Of a DNA stretch of 42,284 nucleotides, positions 7,257 through 14,456 are shown in pieces. Location of the stretch: assembly GCA_048594375.1 (NCBI GenBank), contig JBMDXK010000031.1:1-42284 (forward strand), written 5' to 3'. Origin of the DNA: JBMDXK01 sp048594375 (GTDB taxonomy: Bacteria; Pseudomonadota; Alphaproteobacteria; Rhizobiales; Methylopilaceae). A program made the translations under genes and the position numbers. Positions within the stretch are counted from its first letter, which is position 1. Each line of letters starts with the position of its first letter. A model generated the notes under the pieces. It was not told the origin of the DNA. It ran no database searches and was given only the letters and a program-made list of their open reading frames with translations.

Positions 7257-8549
7257 TTACATCATCAGACGCAAGGGTTTTTCGATAAATTCCTTAAAGG
7301 CAGCAACAAATTCTGCACCCAAAGCACCGTCCACGGCTCGATGGTCGGTTGAAAGTGTTACAGACATTTGGTGAGCAATTACAATCTGCCCATTGCGTAC
7401 AACCGCACGCTGCTCACCTGCCCCCACAGCAAGTATGCTGGAATGCGGTGGATTGATAATAGCGGCAAAATCTTTAATTCCATACATACCAAGATTTGAG
7501 ATAGCAGTTGTCCCGCCCTGATATTCTTCGGGTTTTAGACGTTTTGCACGGGCGCGTGCTGCCAAATCCTTCATCTCGTTAGAAATAACAGCAAGAGATT
7601 TACTTTCCACATTGCGCACCACCGGCGTTAACAGGCCATTGGGAATGGCAACCGCTACCCCCACATCTGCCTGACGGTGCTTAAGCATACCACTATCCGT
7701 CCATGTTACATTTGCCTCAGGAACAGCTTTAAGTGACATACCTAATGCTTTGATAATAAAATCATTCACAGAAATTTTATAGGCAGGCTTACCATCAGCA
7801 TCAACCGCTGCCGCAGCATTCAATTCAGTCCGTAAACTTAGCAGAGCATCCAAATCAACATCCCGCGTCAGGTAGAAATGCGGTACGGTAAGCTTGGATT
7901 CCATAAGGCGGGTTGCAATAATTTTACGCATGCTGTCATGAGGCACAACCTCGAAGCTATCAGCAGCATACATGGCTCGGATTTTTTCATCCGACATGCC
8001 TTGTGGCGCAGCAACACCAGCAGATTTACCTTGGCCAGACTGGATAGCTTTTTCCACATCAGCTTTCACAACGCGGCCTTTAGGACCGGAACCCGTAATC
8101 TGGGCAAGATCAAGCTTTGCATTCTTGGCAATACGACGTGCAAGCGGCGAAGAAAACACACGCTTGGCTGATGCTGTATTGGCGGCCACAGGGGGAGCAG
8201 ACTTTGGCGCTTCAGTTGAAGCAGGCGCAACTGCTTCCTTGGGCGCACTCGTAGTTTTGGCAGCAGCAGGCTTGACACTGCGGTTTTCAAGTAGGGACTG
8301 ATCCTCACCTTCTTCGAGGATAACAGCAATTAGCTGATTTACAGGTACATCAGCGGTACCTTCAGCAACCAGAATTTTACCTAAAATGCCCTCGTCCACA
8401 GCTTCTACTTCCATGGTGGCTTTATCTGTTTCAATTTCGGCAAGCACATCACCGCTCTTGACTTTATCGCCCTCTTGTTTGACCCATTTGGCCAAAGTAC
8501 CCTTTTCCATTGTTGGAGACAAAGCGGGCATCAGAACATCAATAGGCAT
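7257..8549 (-). CDS. pdhC: Pyruvate dehydrogenase E2, dihydrolipoamide acetyltransferase
   Basis: A 430-residue core subunit that transfers the acetyl group from lipoamide to CoA. Three domains are visible. The first is a single N-terminal lipoyl domain (1–75), with the lipoylated Lys43 in EIETDKATMEVEA. A flexible Ala/Pro-rich linker follows. The peripheral subunit-binding domain lies at about 133–175 (SPLARRIAKNAKLDLAQI, then GSGPKGRVVK). The catalytic domain ends with the active-site motif DHRAVDG, with His403 and Asp407. The ATG at 8549 is preceded by CAGGAA; an in-frame TTG five codons upstream would extend the protein but does not match the family N terminus. It belongs to the pdhA–pdhB–orf84–pdhC cluster. 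A 133-base gap before it could hold its own leader. Confidence 0.95.
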   Translation of the reverse strand: MPIDVLMPALSPTMEKGTLAKWVKQEGDKVKSGDVLAEIETDKATMEVEAVDEGILGKILVAEGTADVPVNQLIAVILEEGEDQSLLENRSVKPAAAKTTSAPKEAVAPASTEAPKSAPPVAANTASAKRVFSSPLARRIAKNAKLDLAQITGSGPKGRVVKADVEKAIQSGQGKSAGVAAPQGMSDEKIRAMYAADSFEVVPHDSMRKIIATRLMESKLTVPHFYLTRDVDLDALLSLRTELNAAAAVDADGKPAYKISVNDFIIKALGMSLKAVPEANVTWTDSGMLKHRQADVGVAVAIPNGLLTPVVRNVESKSLAVISNEMKDLAARARAKRLKPEEYQGGTTAISNLGMYGIKDFAAIINPPHSSILAVGAGEQRAVVRNGQIVIAHQMSVTLSTDHRAVDGALGAEFVAAFKEFIEKPLRLMM

Positions 8550-8682
8550 AGAAAATTCCTGCAACTTTTTAAAGGATCGGCATTAAAACCGGCAAGACAG
8601 CGACACAAGGGGTCAAAAAATCAACAGCGGTAAAAATTGATAAACCTGCCGATGCGATTAAAATAGTAGTTAAAAAGACAAA

Positions 8683-8937
8683 TTACCCCTGTGGCGCAAG
8701 ATTCATTAAGGCATCGAGACGACCATCACCCTCAAGACCCAAATTATCCACAAATAGCTCTTCACTCAAGATTTGGCGCAACGCAAGAATACCACGCTGA
8801 GTTTTGGCAATCTGTTCTAAATGCTCGGCAAGTTCGCTTTCATCGGCATCATCAGCCTCTTCAATTAAACTTGCACGCAAGTTCAAAGCTTCGCGGAGCA
8901 AAACCTGAACATCAATGACAGAAGTATTTTCTGACAT
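8683..8937 (-). CDS. Small acidic protein of unknown function inside the pdh operon
   Basis: An 84-residue acidic, Leu- and Glu-rich protein that I do not recognise. It is predicted to be mostly helical, for example ADDADESELAEHLEQIAKTQ at about 25–44, with no signal peptide, membrane segment or cysteines. A strong ribosome-binding site (GGAGG, 6–7 bases before the ATG) and good codon structure argue that it is real. It starts 21 bases after the pdhB stop and ends 133 bases before pdhC, so it is transcribed with the pyruvate dehydrogenase genes. A role as an assembly or regulatory factor of the complex is possible but is inference from position alone. Confidence 0.75.
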   Translation of the reverse strand: MSENTSVIDVQVLLREALNLRASLIEEADDADESELAEHLEQIAKTQRGILALRQILSEELFVDNLGLEGDGRLDALMNLAPQG

Positions 8938-8958
8938 TCTTTTCCTCCAAATACGGTA

Positions 8959-10362
8959 TTAATCCCGGTAACATACGGATTTTACAGCATCGATAACATC
9001 CTGAACGCTAGGCAAGGCCAGTTTTTCAAGGTTTGCAGCATAAGGCATCGGCACATCTTTACCCGATACACGCACAACCGGCGCATCAAGATAATCAAAA
9101 GCATCTTCCATGAGTACCGAGACAATTTCCGCACCAACACCGGATTGCGGCCAACCTTCTTCCACGGTTACGCAACGGCCAGTTTTCTTAACGGATGCAA
9201 TGACTGTGTCACGATCCAGAGGACGAATTGTGCGCAGATCAATAACTTCGGCATCAATCCCTTCTGCTGCCAGCTTTTCAGCAGCTTGTAGCGAATAGTG
9301 CATACCCATGGAGAATGAAACGATCGTAACATCTTTACCGCTACGGGCAATTCGCGCTTTTCCAATAGGAAGAACCCAATCTTCTACATCTGGAACATCG
9401 AAGGAGTGGCCATAAAGCAGCTCATTTTCAAGAAATACCACTGGATTGCGATCACGAATGGCAGCTTTCAGCAAACCTTTTGCATCAGATGCACTGTAAG
9501 GCGCAACAACCTTCAAACCAGGAACATGGCTATACCATGCCGTGTAATCTTGACTGTGCTGCGCACCCACGCGCGCCGCTGCGCCATTTGGCCCACGAAA
9601 CACAATTGAACAGCCCATTTGACCGCCAGACATATAAAGCGTTTTTGCTGCCGAATTAATTATCTGGTCAATTGCCTGCATAGCAAAATTAAACGTCATA
9701 AATTCCACAATCGGGCTAAGACCTGCCATAGCAGCACCAACTGCAATACCAGCAAACCCATGCTCGGTAATCGGTGTATCCACTACGCGGCGCTCACCAA
9801 ATTCTTGCAGCAAGCCTTGAGTAATTTTATAAGCACCTTGGTATTCTGCAACCTCTTCGCCCATGACGAATACATTGTCGTCATTGCGCATTTCTTCAGC
9901 CATTGCTTCGCGCAGAGCTTCACGCACAGTTTTGGCAACCAGTTTTGTACCTTCTGGTAGCTCAGGATCGCTTGCAATTTCAATTTTGGGTGCAACGGCA
10001 GCTTTCTGGTTTTCACTACCAGAGGATACATGTTCACTATCAGCTTTGTTTACAGATTCCACGTCCGCAGCTTTTTCGGCTTTCGGCGCAGTTTTCACTT
10101 CAACAGTTCTGGCATCTTCGCCTTCTTCCACAATCATGGCTATAGGCGTGTTCACGGCCACATTCTCGGTGCCTTCTGCCACAAGAATTTTGCCCAACGT
10201 ACCTTCGTCAACCGCTTCCACTTCCATCGTTGCTTTATCGGTTTCGATTTCGGCAATGACATCGCCGCTTTTGACACTATCGCCCTCTTGTTTCACCCAT
10301 TTGGAAATTTTACCAAATTCCATAGTCGGGGAAAGCGCGGGCATAAGAACTTCAGTAGCCAT
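8959..10362 (-). CDS. pdhB: Pyruvate dehydrogenase E1 beta with N-terminal lipoyl domain
   Basis: A 467-residue subunit. Residues 1–75 form a lipoyl domain with the modified Lys43 in EIETDKATMEVEA, nearly identical to that of the neighbouring pdhC. A charged Ala/Glu linker (about 78–135) follows. Then comes the transketolase-like E1-beta domain, beginning TVREALREAMAEEM. Its typical segments are GEEVAEYQGAYK, DTPITEHGFAG, AAKTLYMSGGQ and the C-terminal VEEGWPQSGVG. Together with PdhA it decarboxylates pyruvate on thiamine diphosphate and acetylates lipoamide. The lipoyl–E1-beta fusion is characteristic of alphaproteobacteria. The ATG at 10362 has a weak GGA Shine–Dalgarno. A start four codons upstream is possible but less like the family. 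Confidence 0.95.
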   Translation of the reverse strand: MATEVLMPALSPTMEFGKISKWVKQEGDSVKSGDVIAEIETDKATMEVEAVDEGTLGKILVAEGTENVAVNTPIAMIVEEGEDARTVEVKTAPKAEKAADVESVNKADSEHVSSGSENQKAAVAPKIEIASDPELPEGTKLVAKTVREALREAMAEEMRNDDNVFVMGEEVAEYQGAYKITQGLLQEFGERRVVDTPITEHGFAGIAVGAAMAGLSPIVEFMTFNFAMQAIDQIINSAAKTLYMSGGQMGCSIVFRGPNGAAARVGAQHSQDYTAWYSHVPGLKVVAPYSASDAKGLLKAAIRDRNPVVFLENELLYGHSFDVPDVEDWVLPIGKARIARSGKDVTIVSFSMGMHYSLQAAEKLAAEGIDAEVIDLRTIRPLDRDTVIASVKKTGRCVTVEEGWPQSGVGAEIVSVLMEDAFDYLDAPVVRVSGKDVPMPYAANLEKLALPSVQDVIDAVKSVCYRD

Positions 10363-10487
10363 GATAGTCCACATTTATCAAGGGAAGTACTGTCAAAGCA
10401 CAGCTTTCACAAATCACATCCACATTATCCAAAGAATACATGCAAAAGAATCAGATTTAAGTTTTTGCCAGAGAGTATAAATTCACT

Positions 10488-11549
10488 CTAGCGTAAAATA
10501 TCTGTCCATAATTCTCTTGCATCCGGTTCAGGATTGGTCGTTGCAAATTCGGCAGATTCATTGACAACCGCTTTAATTTCCTGCTCAATTTTTTTCAAGT
10601 CTTCCTCGGAAACTTTGTGTTCGTTCAGCAGCCGCGAGCGCACCATTTCAATGCAATCACGTTCATCACGCATTTTTTGCACTTCTTCTTTAGCGCGATA
10701 TTTTGCCGGATCAGACATGGAATGCCCACGATAGCGATAAGTCAACATTTCGAGGATGTAAGGTCCCTCACCGTTCCGTACACGCGCAAGCGCCTTTTGC
10801 CCGGCAGCATAAACCGCACGAACATCCATACCATCTACTCTCTCGCCGGGAATATCAAACGATGCACCACGGCGGGAAAGATCAGTGGTAGCCGATGCAC
10901 GCTTTACACTTGTACCCATGGCATACTGATTATTTTCAATCACATAAAGAACTGGCAAATTCCACAGCTTTGCCATATTAAAGCTCTCATAAACTTGCCC
11001 TTGATTGGCTGCACCATCACCAAAATAGGTCAAGCTCACACGCTTTTCATCGCGGTAGCGGTTAGCAAATGCCAATCCTGTACCTAAGGACACCTGAGCC
11101 CCAACAATACCATGCCCACCATAGAAATTTTTCTCTTTGCTGAACATGTGCATAGAGCCACCTTTGCCACGAGAATAACCATCGCGGCGGCCGGTGAGTT
11201 CGGCCATCACACCTTTGGCGCTCATGCCACAGGCCAGCATATGACCATGATCCCGGTAAGCAGTGATAACCTGATCGCCCTCTTGGGAAGCCATTTGTAA
11301 ACCCGTTACAACAGCCTCTTGACCGATCAGCAAATGACAAAAACCACCAATATGCCCCATACCATAAAGCTGCCCGGCTTTTTCTTCAAAGCGACGGATC
11401 AGCAGCATCATGTGGAATGCTTGCCTGTCTTGCTCGGCCGTGAATGCTTTTATCACATCGCCAGAATTCGCTTTCCCTGCATCACCAGACTTTGCATTAT
11501 GAGTCGGGTTATTTGCACCAGAAACGGTTGGAGTTGCAGCAACGGCCAT
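10488..11549 (-). CDS. pdhA: Pyruvate dehydrogenase E1 alpha
   Basis: A 353-residue thiamine-diphosphate-binding subunit of the pyruvate dehydrogenase E1 heterotetramer. The thiamine-diphosphate motif runs from GDGAANQGQVYESFNMAKLW to IENNQYAMGTS (GDG…NN). Other landmarks are GQEAVVTG, YRDHGHMLACG, GRGKGGSMHMF adapted here as SRGKGGSMHMF, and the loop YRYRGHSMSDPAKYR, which in eukaryotes carries the regulatory phosphoserines. The N-terminal 30 residues are Ala/Gly/Thr-rich and look disordered. The ATG at 11549 is chosen because GGAGG stands 4–5 bases before it; the frame is open further upstream from a TTG. A terminator-like hairpin lies about 56 bases upstream. Confidence 0.95.
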   Translation of the reverse strand: MAVAATPTVSGANNPTHNAKSGDAGKANSGDVIKAFTAEQDRQAFHMMLLIRRFEEKAGQLYGMGHIGGFCHLLIGQEAVVTGLQMASQEGDQVITAYRDHGHMLACGMSAKGVMAELTGRRDGYSRGKGGSMHMFSKEKNFYGGHGIVGAQVSLGTGLAFANRYRDEKRVSLTYFGDGAANQGQVYESFNMAKLWNLPVLYVIENNQYAMGTSVKRASATTDLSRRGASFDIPGERVDGMDVRAVYAAGQKALARVRNGEGPYILEMLTYRYRGHSMSDPAKYRAKEEVQKMRDERDCIEMVRSRLLNEHKVSEEDLKKIEQEIKAVVNESAEFATTNPEPDARELWTDILR

Positions 11550-11605
11550 GGAACCTCCGTGATTCAATCCTTAAACTTTGGCTGAACACTAGCCCAACAG
11601 AATTG

Positions 11606-11633
11606 AAAAAGCGAGTGGTTAGAGCCACCACTC
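11606..11633 (-). terminator. Intrinsic-terminator hairpin between ftsB-like gene and pdhA
   Basis: On the minus strand the arms GAGTGGT and ACCACTC (7 bp, 7-base loop) are followed by GCTTTTTC. It ends about 56 bases before the pdhA start. It could terminate the ftsB-like transcript or act as a leader attenuator of pdhA. A -10-like TACAAT lies upstream at 11658–11663 on the minus strand, which would place the hairpin early in a pdhA leader. Confidence 0.6.
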
Positions 11634-11734
11634 CATGCCTATTTTAGGAAAATGGTAATTGTACACTCATATTTGAATGATTTTGATGAATAAATTGTGT
11701 GGCTCGGACAGGGGAAACGAGTGGATTGAGAGGA

Positions 11735-12049
11735 TTATCGATTAAGAATCAGCACTCTGTCAGCTGGATCAAGCACGCCAAGATTATCCCTTGCTAACTC
11801 ATCAAGCAGATCGCGATCCACACTCTCCGTCCTGAGTTGTAAAACACGCGTCTCTATTTCTTCGCGCTCTTTTTGAACGGCAGCAAGATCGTGCTGGAGC
11901 CGTGAAATATCCCGATCAAAATTCTTGCGAGCAGTAAGGCCTCGCTCCCCGTGTACAGCATGATAGGCAAAGTAAGCGACAACAGCAGCCGCACACCCCC
12001 AAAGGAGGAGCTGTAAGAAAACAATACGATACCGACTGCGTGTGACCAT
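11735..12049 (-). CDS. ftsB: FtsB/DivIC-type septum formation initiator
   Basis: A 104-residue small bitopic membrane protein. It has a short basic cytoplasmic N terminus (VTRSRYR) and one transmembrane segment (about residues 9–30, VFLQLLLWGCAAAVVAYFAY). A periplasmic coiled coil follows (about 45–80, containing LQHDLAAVQKEREEIETRV), and the tail is DLLDELARDNLGVLDPADRVLIL. This is the FtsB/DivIC layout. The protein links FtsL and FtsQ in the divisome and promotes septal wall synthesis. Its place between eno and pdhA is the usual alphaproteobacterial one. The ATG at 12049 is preferred; an in-frame TTG 12 codons upstream is possible. Neither start has a convincing ribosome-binding site. Confidence 0.8.
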   Translation of the reverse strand: MVTRSRYRIVFLQLLLWGCAAAVVAYFAYHAVHGERGLTARKNFDRDISRLQHDLAAVQKEREEIETRVLQLRTESVDRDLLDELARDNLGVLDPADRVLILNR

Positions 12050-12142
12050 ACGACTATTTAATGCCTTATCAGCCTTAAAAAACAATAAATGCCATTATAC
12101 ATATATGTGACATAATTTTTATTTCACAAATCCAATACCAGA

Positions 12143-12175
12143 GTTCCAATAGAATAATCATTTTATATGTCTCAG
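12143..12175. repeat. Short sequence shared with the guaB–rsmB spacer
   Basis: Positions 12143–12166 match 2386–2409 at 22 of 24 positions (core CCAATARAATAATC). The overlapping stretch 12154–12175 matches 2475–2496 at 20 of 22 positions. The segment is AT-rich and non-coding. The resemblance was found by eye and its meaning is unclear. Confidence 0.35.
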
Positions 12176-12186
12176 GTCACAGCTCG

Positions 12187-12226
12187 CAATAAAAAGCGCC
12201 ACAAAAACAATGTATTGTAGCGCTTT
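12187..12226 (-). terminator. Intrinsic terminator downstream of eno
   Basis: On the minus strand AAAGCGCTACAA pairs with TTGTGGCGCTTT (12 bp with one T–G wobble). A 10-base loop separates the arms, and the sequence runs into TTTTTATT. It lies 43 bases beyond the eno stop and separates eno from the ftsB-like gene. Confidence 0.85.
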
Positions 12227-12268
12227 GCTGCTTTTAATGTTCCAAGCTTGAAACAGTACTTTTATTCA

Positions 12269-13552
12269 TTATCCGCGCAAATTGAAAGCGTCCATACCCA
12301 GATAAAGCGCCTGTTCAGCCAGCTCTTCCTCAATTCGGATTAACTGGTTGTATTTGGCAGTGCGATCAGAGCGTGCCAGCGAACCCGTTTTTATCTGTCC
12401 ACAATTGGTAGCCACGGCAAGGTCAGCAATGGTGGCATCCTCTGTTTCACCCGAGCGGTGAGACATCACAGCGCGATAGCCGGCTTTGTGTGCGCGCTCA
12501 ACAGCAGCAAGGGTTTCGGTAAGCGTACCAATCTGATTCACTTTCACCAGAATCGCGTTGCCCACACCTTTCGCAATACCGTCTGCAAGACGTTTTTCGT
12601 TGGTCACAAACAGATCATCCCCGACAAGCTGGCATTTTTTTCCAATCGTATCGGTAAGCAGTTTCCAGCCGTTCCAATCATCTTCAGCCATTCCGTCTTC
12701 AATGGAAATAATAGGATAATTATTGACCAGATCAGCAAGGTATTTCACTTGCTCTTCAACAGAGCGTACTTGCTTCTCACCTTCATAATGATACGAGCCG
12801 TCCTTGAAAAATTCTGTAGAAGCACAATCCAGAGCAAGCAAAATATCCTTGCCTGGCGCATAGCCCGCTTTTTCAATAGAAGCCATCACAAAATCAAGCG
12901 CAGCCTTTGCAGAAGGCAGGTTGGGTGCAAAACCGCCTTCGTCACCAACATTGGTATTGTGACCCGCTTGCTTGAGAGCGCTGCGCAGAGTGTGAAAGAT
13001 TTCAGCACCTGCACGCACCGCTTCTTTCAAGGAAGGCGCTCCCACGGGCATAATCATGAATTCCTGGAAGTCGATAGGGTTGTCTGCATGAGCGCCACCG
13101 TTGATGATATTCATCATGGGTACAGGTAAAACGCGGGCATTCGCGCCACCAACATAGCGATAAAGCGGCAACGCACTGGCATCAGCCGCAGCTTTTGCAA
13201 CCGCGAGCGATACCCCTAAAATTGCGTTAGCACCAAGACGTTCTTTATTTTCGGTACCATCCAGATCAATCATGATGCCATCAATGCGTGCTTGTTCTTG
13301 CGCATTGATACCGCAGAGAGCATCAAAAATTTCGGTGTTAACAGCATCAACTGCTTTTTCAACACCTTTACCCATATAACGACCTTTATCGCCATCGCGC
13401 AGCTCCACAGCTTCATGCGCCCCAGTAGAAGCGCCGGAAGGCACAGCAGCGCGCCCCTGGGATCCATCTTCCAGCACAACATCCACTTCAATGGTAGGAT
13501 TGCCCCGGCTATCAAGAATTTCGCGGGCTGTAATATCAATGATAGCAGTCAT
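12269..13552 (-). CDS. eno: Enolase
   Basis: A 427-residue glycolytic enzyme that interconverts 2-phosphoglycerate and phosphoenolpyruvate, and is also a degradosome partner in some bacteria. Features seen are the N-terminal DITAREILDSRGNPT, the Mg-loop SGASTG (39–44), His155 in NGGAHADN, Glu205 in GDEGGFAPN, and the metal ligands Asp242, Glu285 and Asp312. The catalytic Lys337 is in ILVKVNQIGT, and the signature SHRSGETED is present near the C terminus. The ATG at 13552 has a GGAG upstream and matches the family start; the frame is open 15 codons further but that sequence is not enolase-like. It is the first gene of the minus-strand block that continues into the pdh genes, but it has its own terminator. 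Confidence 0.97.
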   Translation of the reverse strand: MTAIIDITAREILDSRGNPTIEVDVVLEDGSQGRAAVPSGASTGAHEAVELRDGDKGRYMGKGVEKAVDAVNTEIFDALCGINAQEQARIDGIMIDLDGTENKERLGANAILGVSLAVAKAAADASALPLYRYVGGANARVLPVPMMNIINGGAHADNPIDFQEFMIMPVGAPSLKEAVRAGAEIFHTLRSALKQAGHNTNVGDEGGFAPNLPSAKAALDFVMASIEKAGYAPGKDILLALDCASTEFFKDGSYHYEGEKQVRSVEEQVKYLADLVNNYPIISIEDGMAEDDWNGWKLLTDTIGKKCQLVGDDLFVTNEKRLADGIAKGVGNAILVKVNQIGTLTETLAAVERAHKAGYRAVMSHRSGETEDATIADLAVATNCGQIKTGSLARSDRTAKYNQLIRIEEELAEQALYLGMDAFNLRG

Positions 13553-13711
13553 AATAAAATAATCTCCAACAGAGGTGGCTCTATGCACATTCGGCACAAA
13601 TGACGATATATTGTTGACGCTATAATATATCCTCTTTCCAAACGCAAAGCCCTTTGTGCATAGTAAGCAATAATTGATCTGTTAAAGTTTCTATTGGAGT
13701 AGTGAGAGAAC

Positions 13712-14164
13712 ATGAAAACGCCCCCCCTGCAACTCGGTCAGCAGTCACATCTGCCAACCTCGCCTGAAACAGCACAACTGGATCGTGTTCCCAATCCTCA
13801 CCCCGATACGGATTATGTAGCGCGCTTTACCTGCCCTGAATTTACCTCATTGTGTCCGGTAACGGGACAGCCTGATTTTGCCCATTTGATGATTGATTAT
13901 GTGCCAGATCAATTTTTGGTGGAGTCCAAATCGTTAAAACTTTTTTTACATGCGTTTCGCAACCACGGTGCTTTCCATGAAGATTGTACGGTATATATTG
14001 GCAAGAAACTGAATGAACTGCTTGAACCGCGCTGGTTACGTATTGGCGGCTATTGGTATCCGCGCGGTGGTATCCCTATTGATGTATTCTGGCAAACCGG
14101 CAATTTACCCATGGGTGTATGGCTTCCAGAGCAAAACGTCCTGAATTATCGTGGGCGTGGATAG
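13712..14164 (+). CDS. queF: NADPH-dependent 7-cyano-7-deazaguanine reductase QueF
   Basis: A 150-residue, short-form (YkvM-type, unimodular) QueF. It reduces preQ0 to preQ1 in the queuosine pathway for tRNA wobble modification. The catalytic motif is EFTSLCPVTGQPDFA, with the thioimide-forming Cys48 and the general acid Asp55. The NADPH-binding QueF motif is ESKSLKLFL (71–79). The ending GGIPIDVFWQTG is typical. The length fits the short family. The start is supported by a GAGAG stretch shortly before the ATG. The gene is divergent from eno across a 159-base spacer that includes a -10-like TATAAT at 13621–13626. I see no convincing preQ1 riboswitch there. No other queuosine genes are in the window. 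Confidence 0.95.
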   Translation: MKTPPLQLGQQSHLPTSPETAQLDRVPNPHPDTDYVARFTCPEFTSLCPVTGQPDFAHLMIDYVPDQFLVESKSLKLFLHAFRNHGAFHEDCTVYIGKKLNELLEPRWLRIGGYWYPRGGIPIDVFWQTGNLPMGVWLPEQNVLNYRGRG

Positions 14165-14456
14165 GTTCAGTTATGGAAAATAGCGATATATCAGATCGTA
14201 GTTTTAACCAAATAAAACATATTCATTATTAAAAATACATTAAAGGTGTTTTCTTTTCTGATGAATACGTTTATTATTATTGTCAACAAAAGCGTTAACA
14301 AAAACCCATACTCTGGATATCGTGACTGATACGTCATTGCTGAAATCAGGCGAAAGACAAGTTAAGCAAATGGTTGTGGGTATCTGCTGGAGTTAGTTGT
14401 TAAGAGCTGTCAGCACATTGGAAGATATAAATTCGTGGCATTGCCGCGTAAATTAA

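Noticed and set aside
7257..10362. Repeat sequence between pdhC and pdhB N termini
   Set aside because: The similarity reflects homologous lipoyl domains (both with EIETDKATMEVEA), not a mobile or dispersed DNA repeat.
9863..10480. Ser/Thr/Ala-rich frame opposite pdhB
   Set aside because: It is the antisense of the repetitive lipoyl-domain and linker region; no independent support.
13553..13711. preQ1 riboswitch before queF
   Set aside because: The spacer has AT-rich boxes and a short CAAAG/CTTTG pair but no recognisable preQ1-I or -II pseudoknot pattern.
14165..14456. Small ORF between queF and the 550-residue protein
   Set aside because: The only ATG frame noticed is about 19 codons without a ribosome-binding site, and the region is AT-rich spacer.
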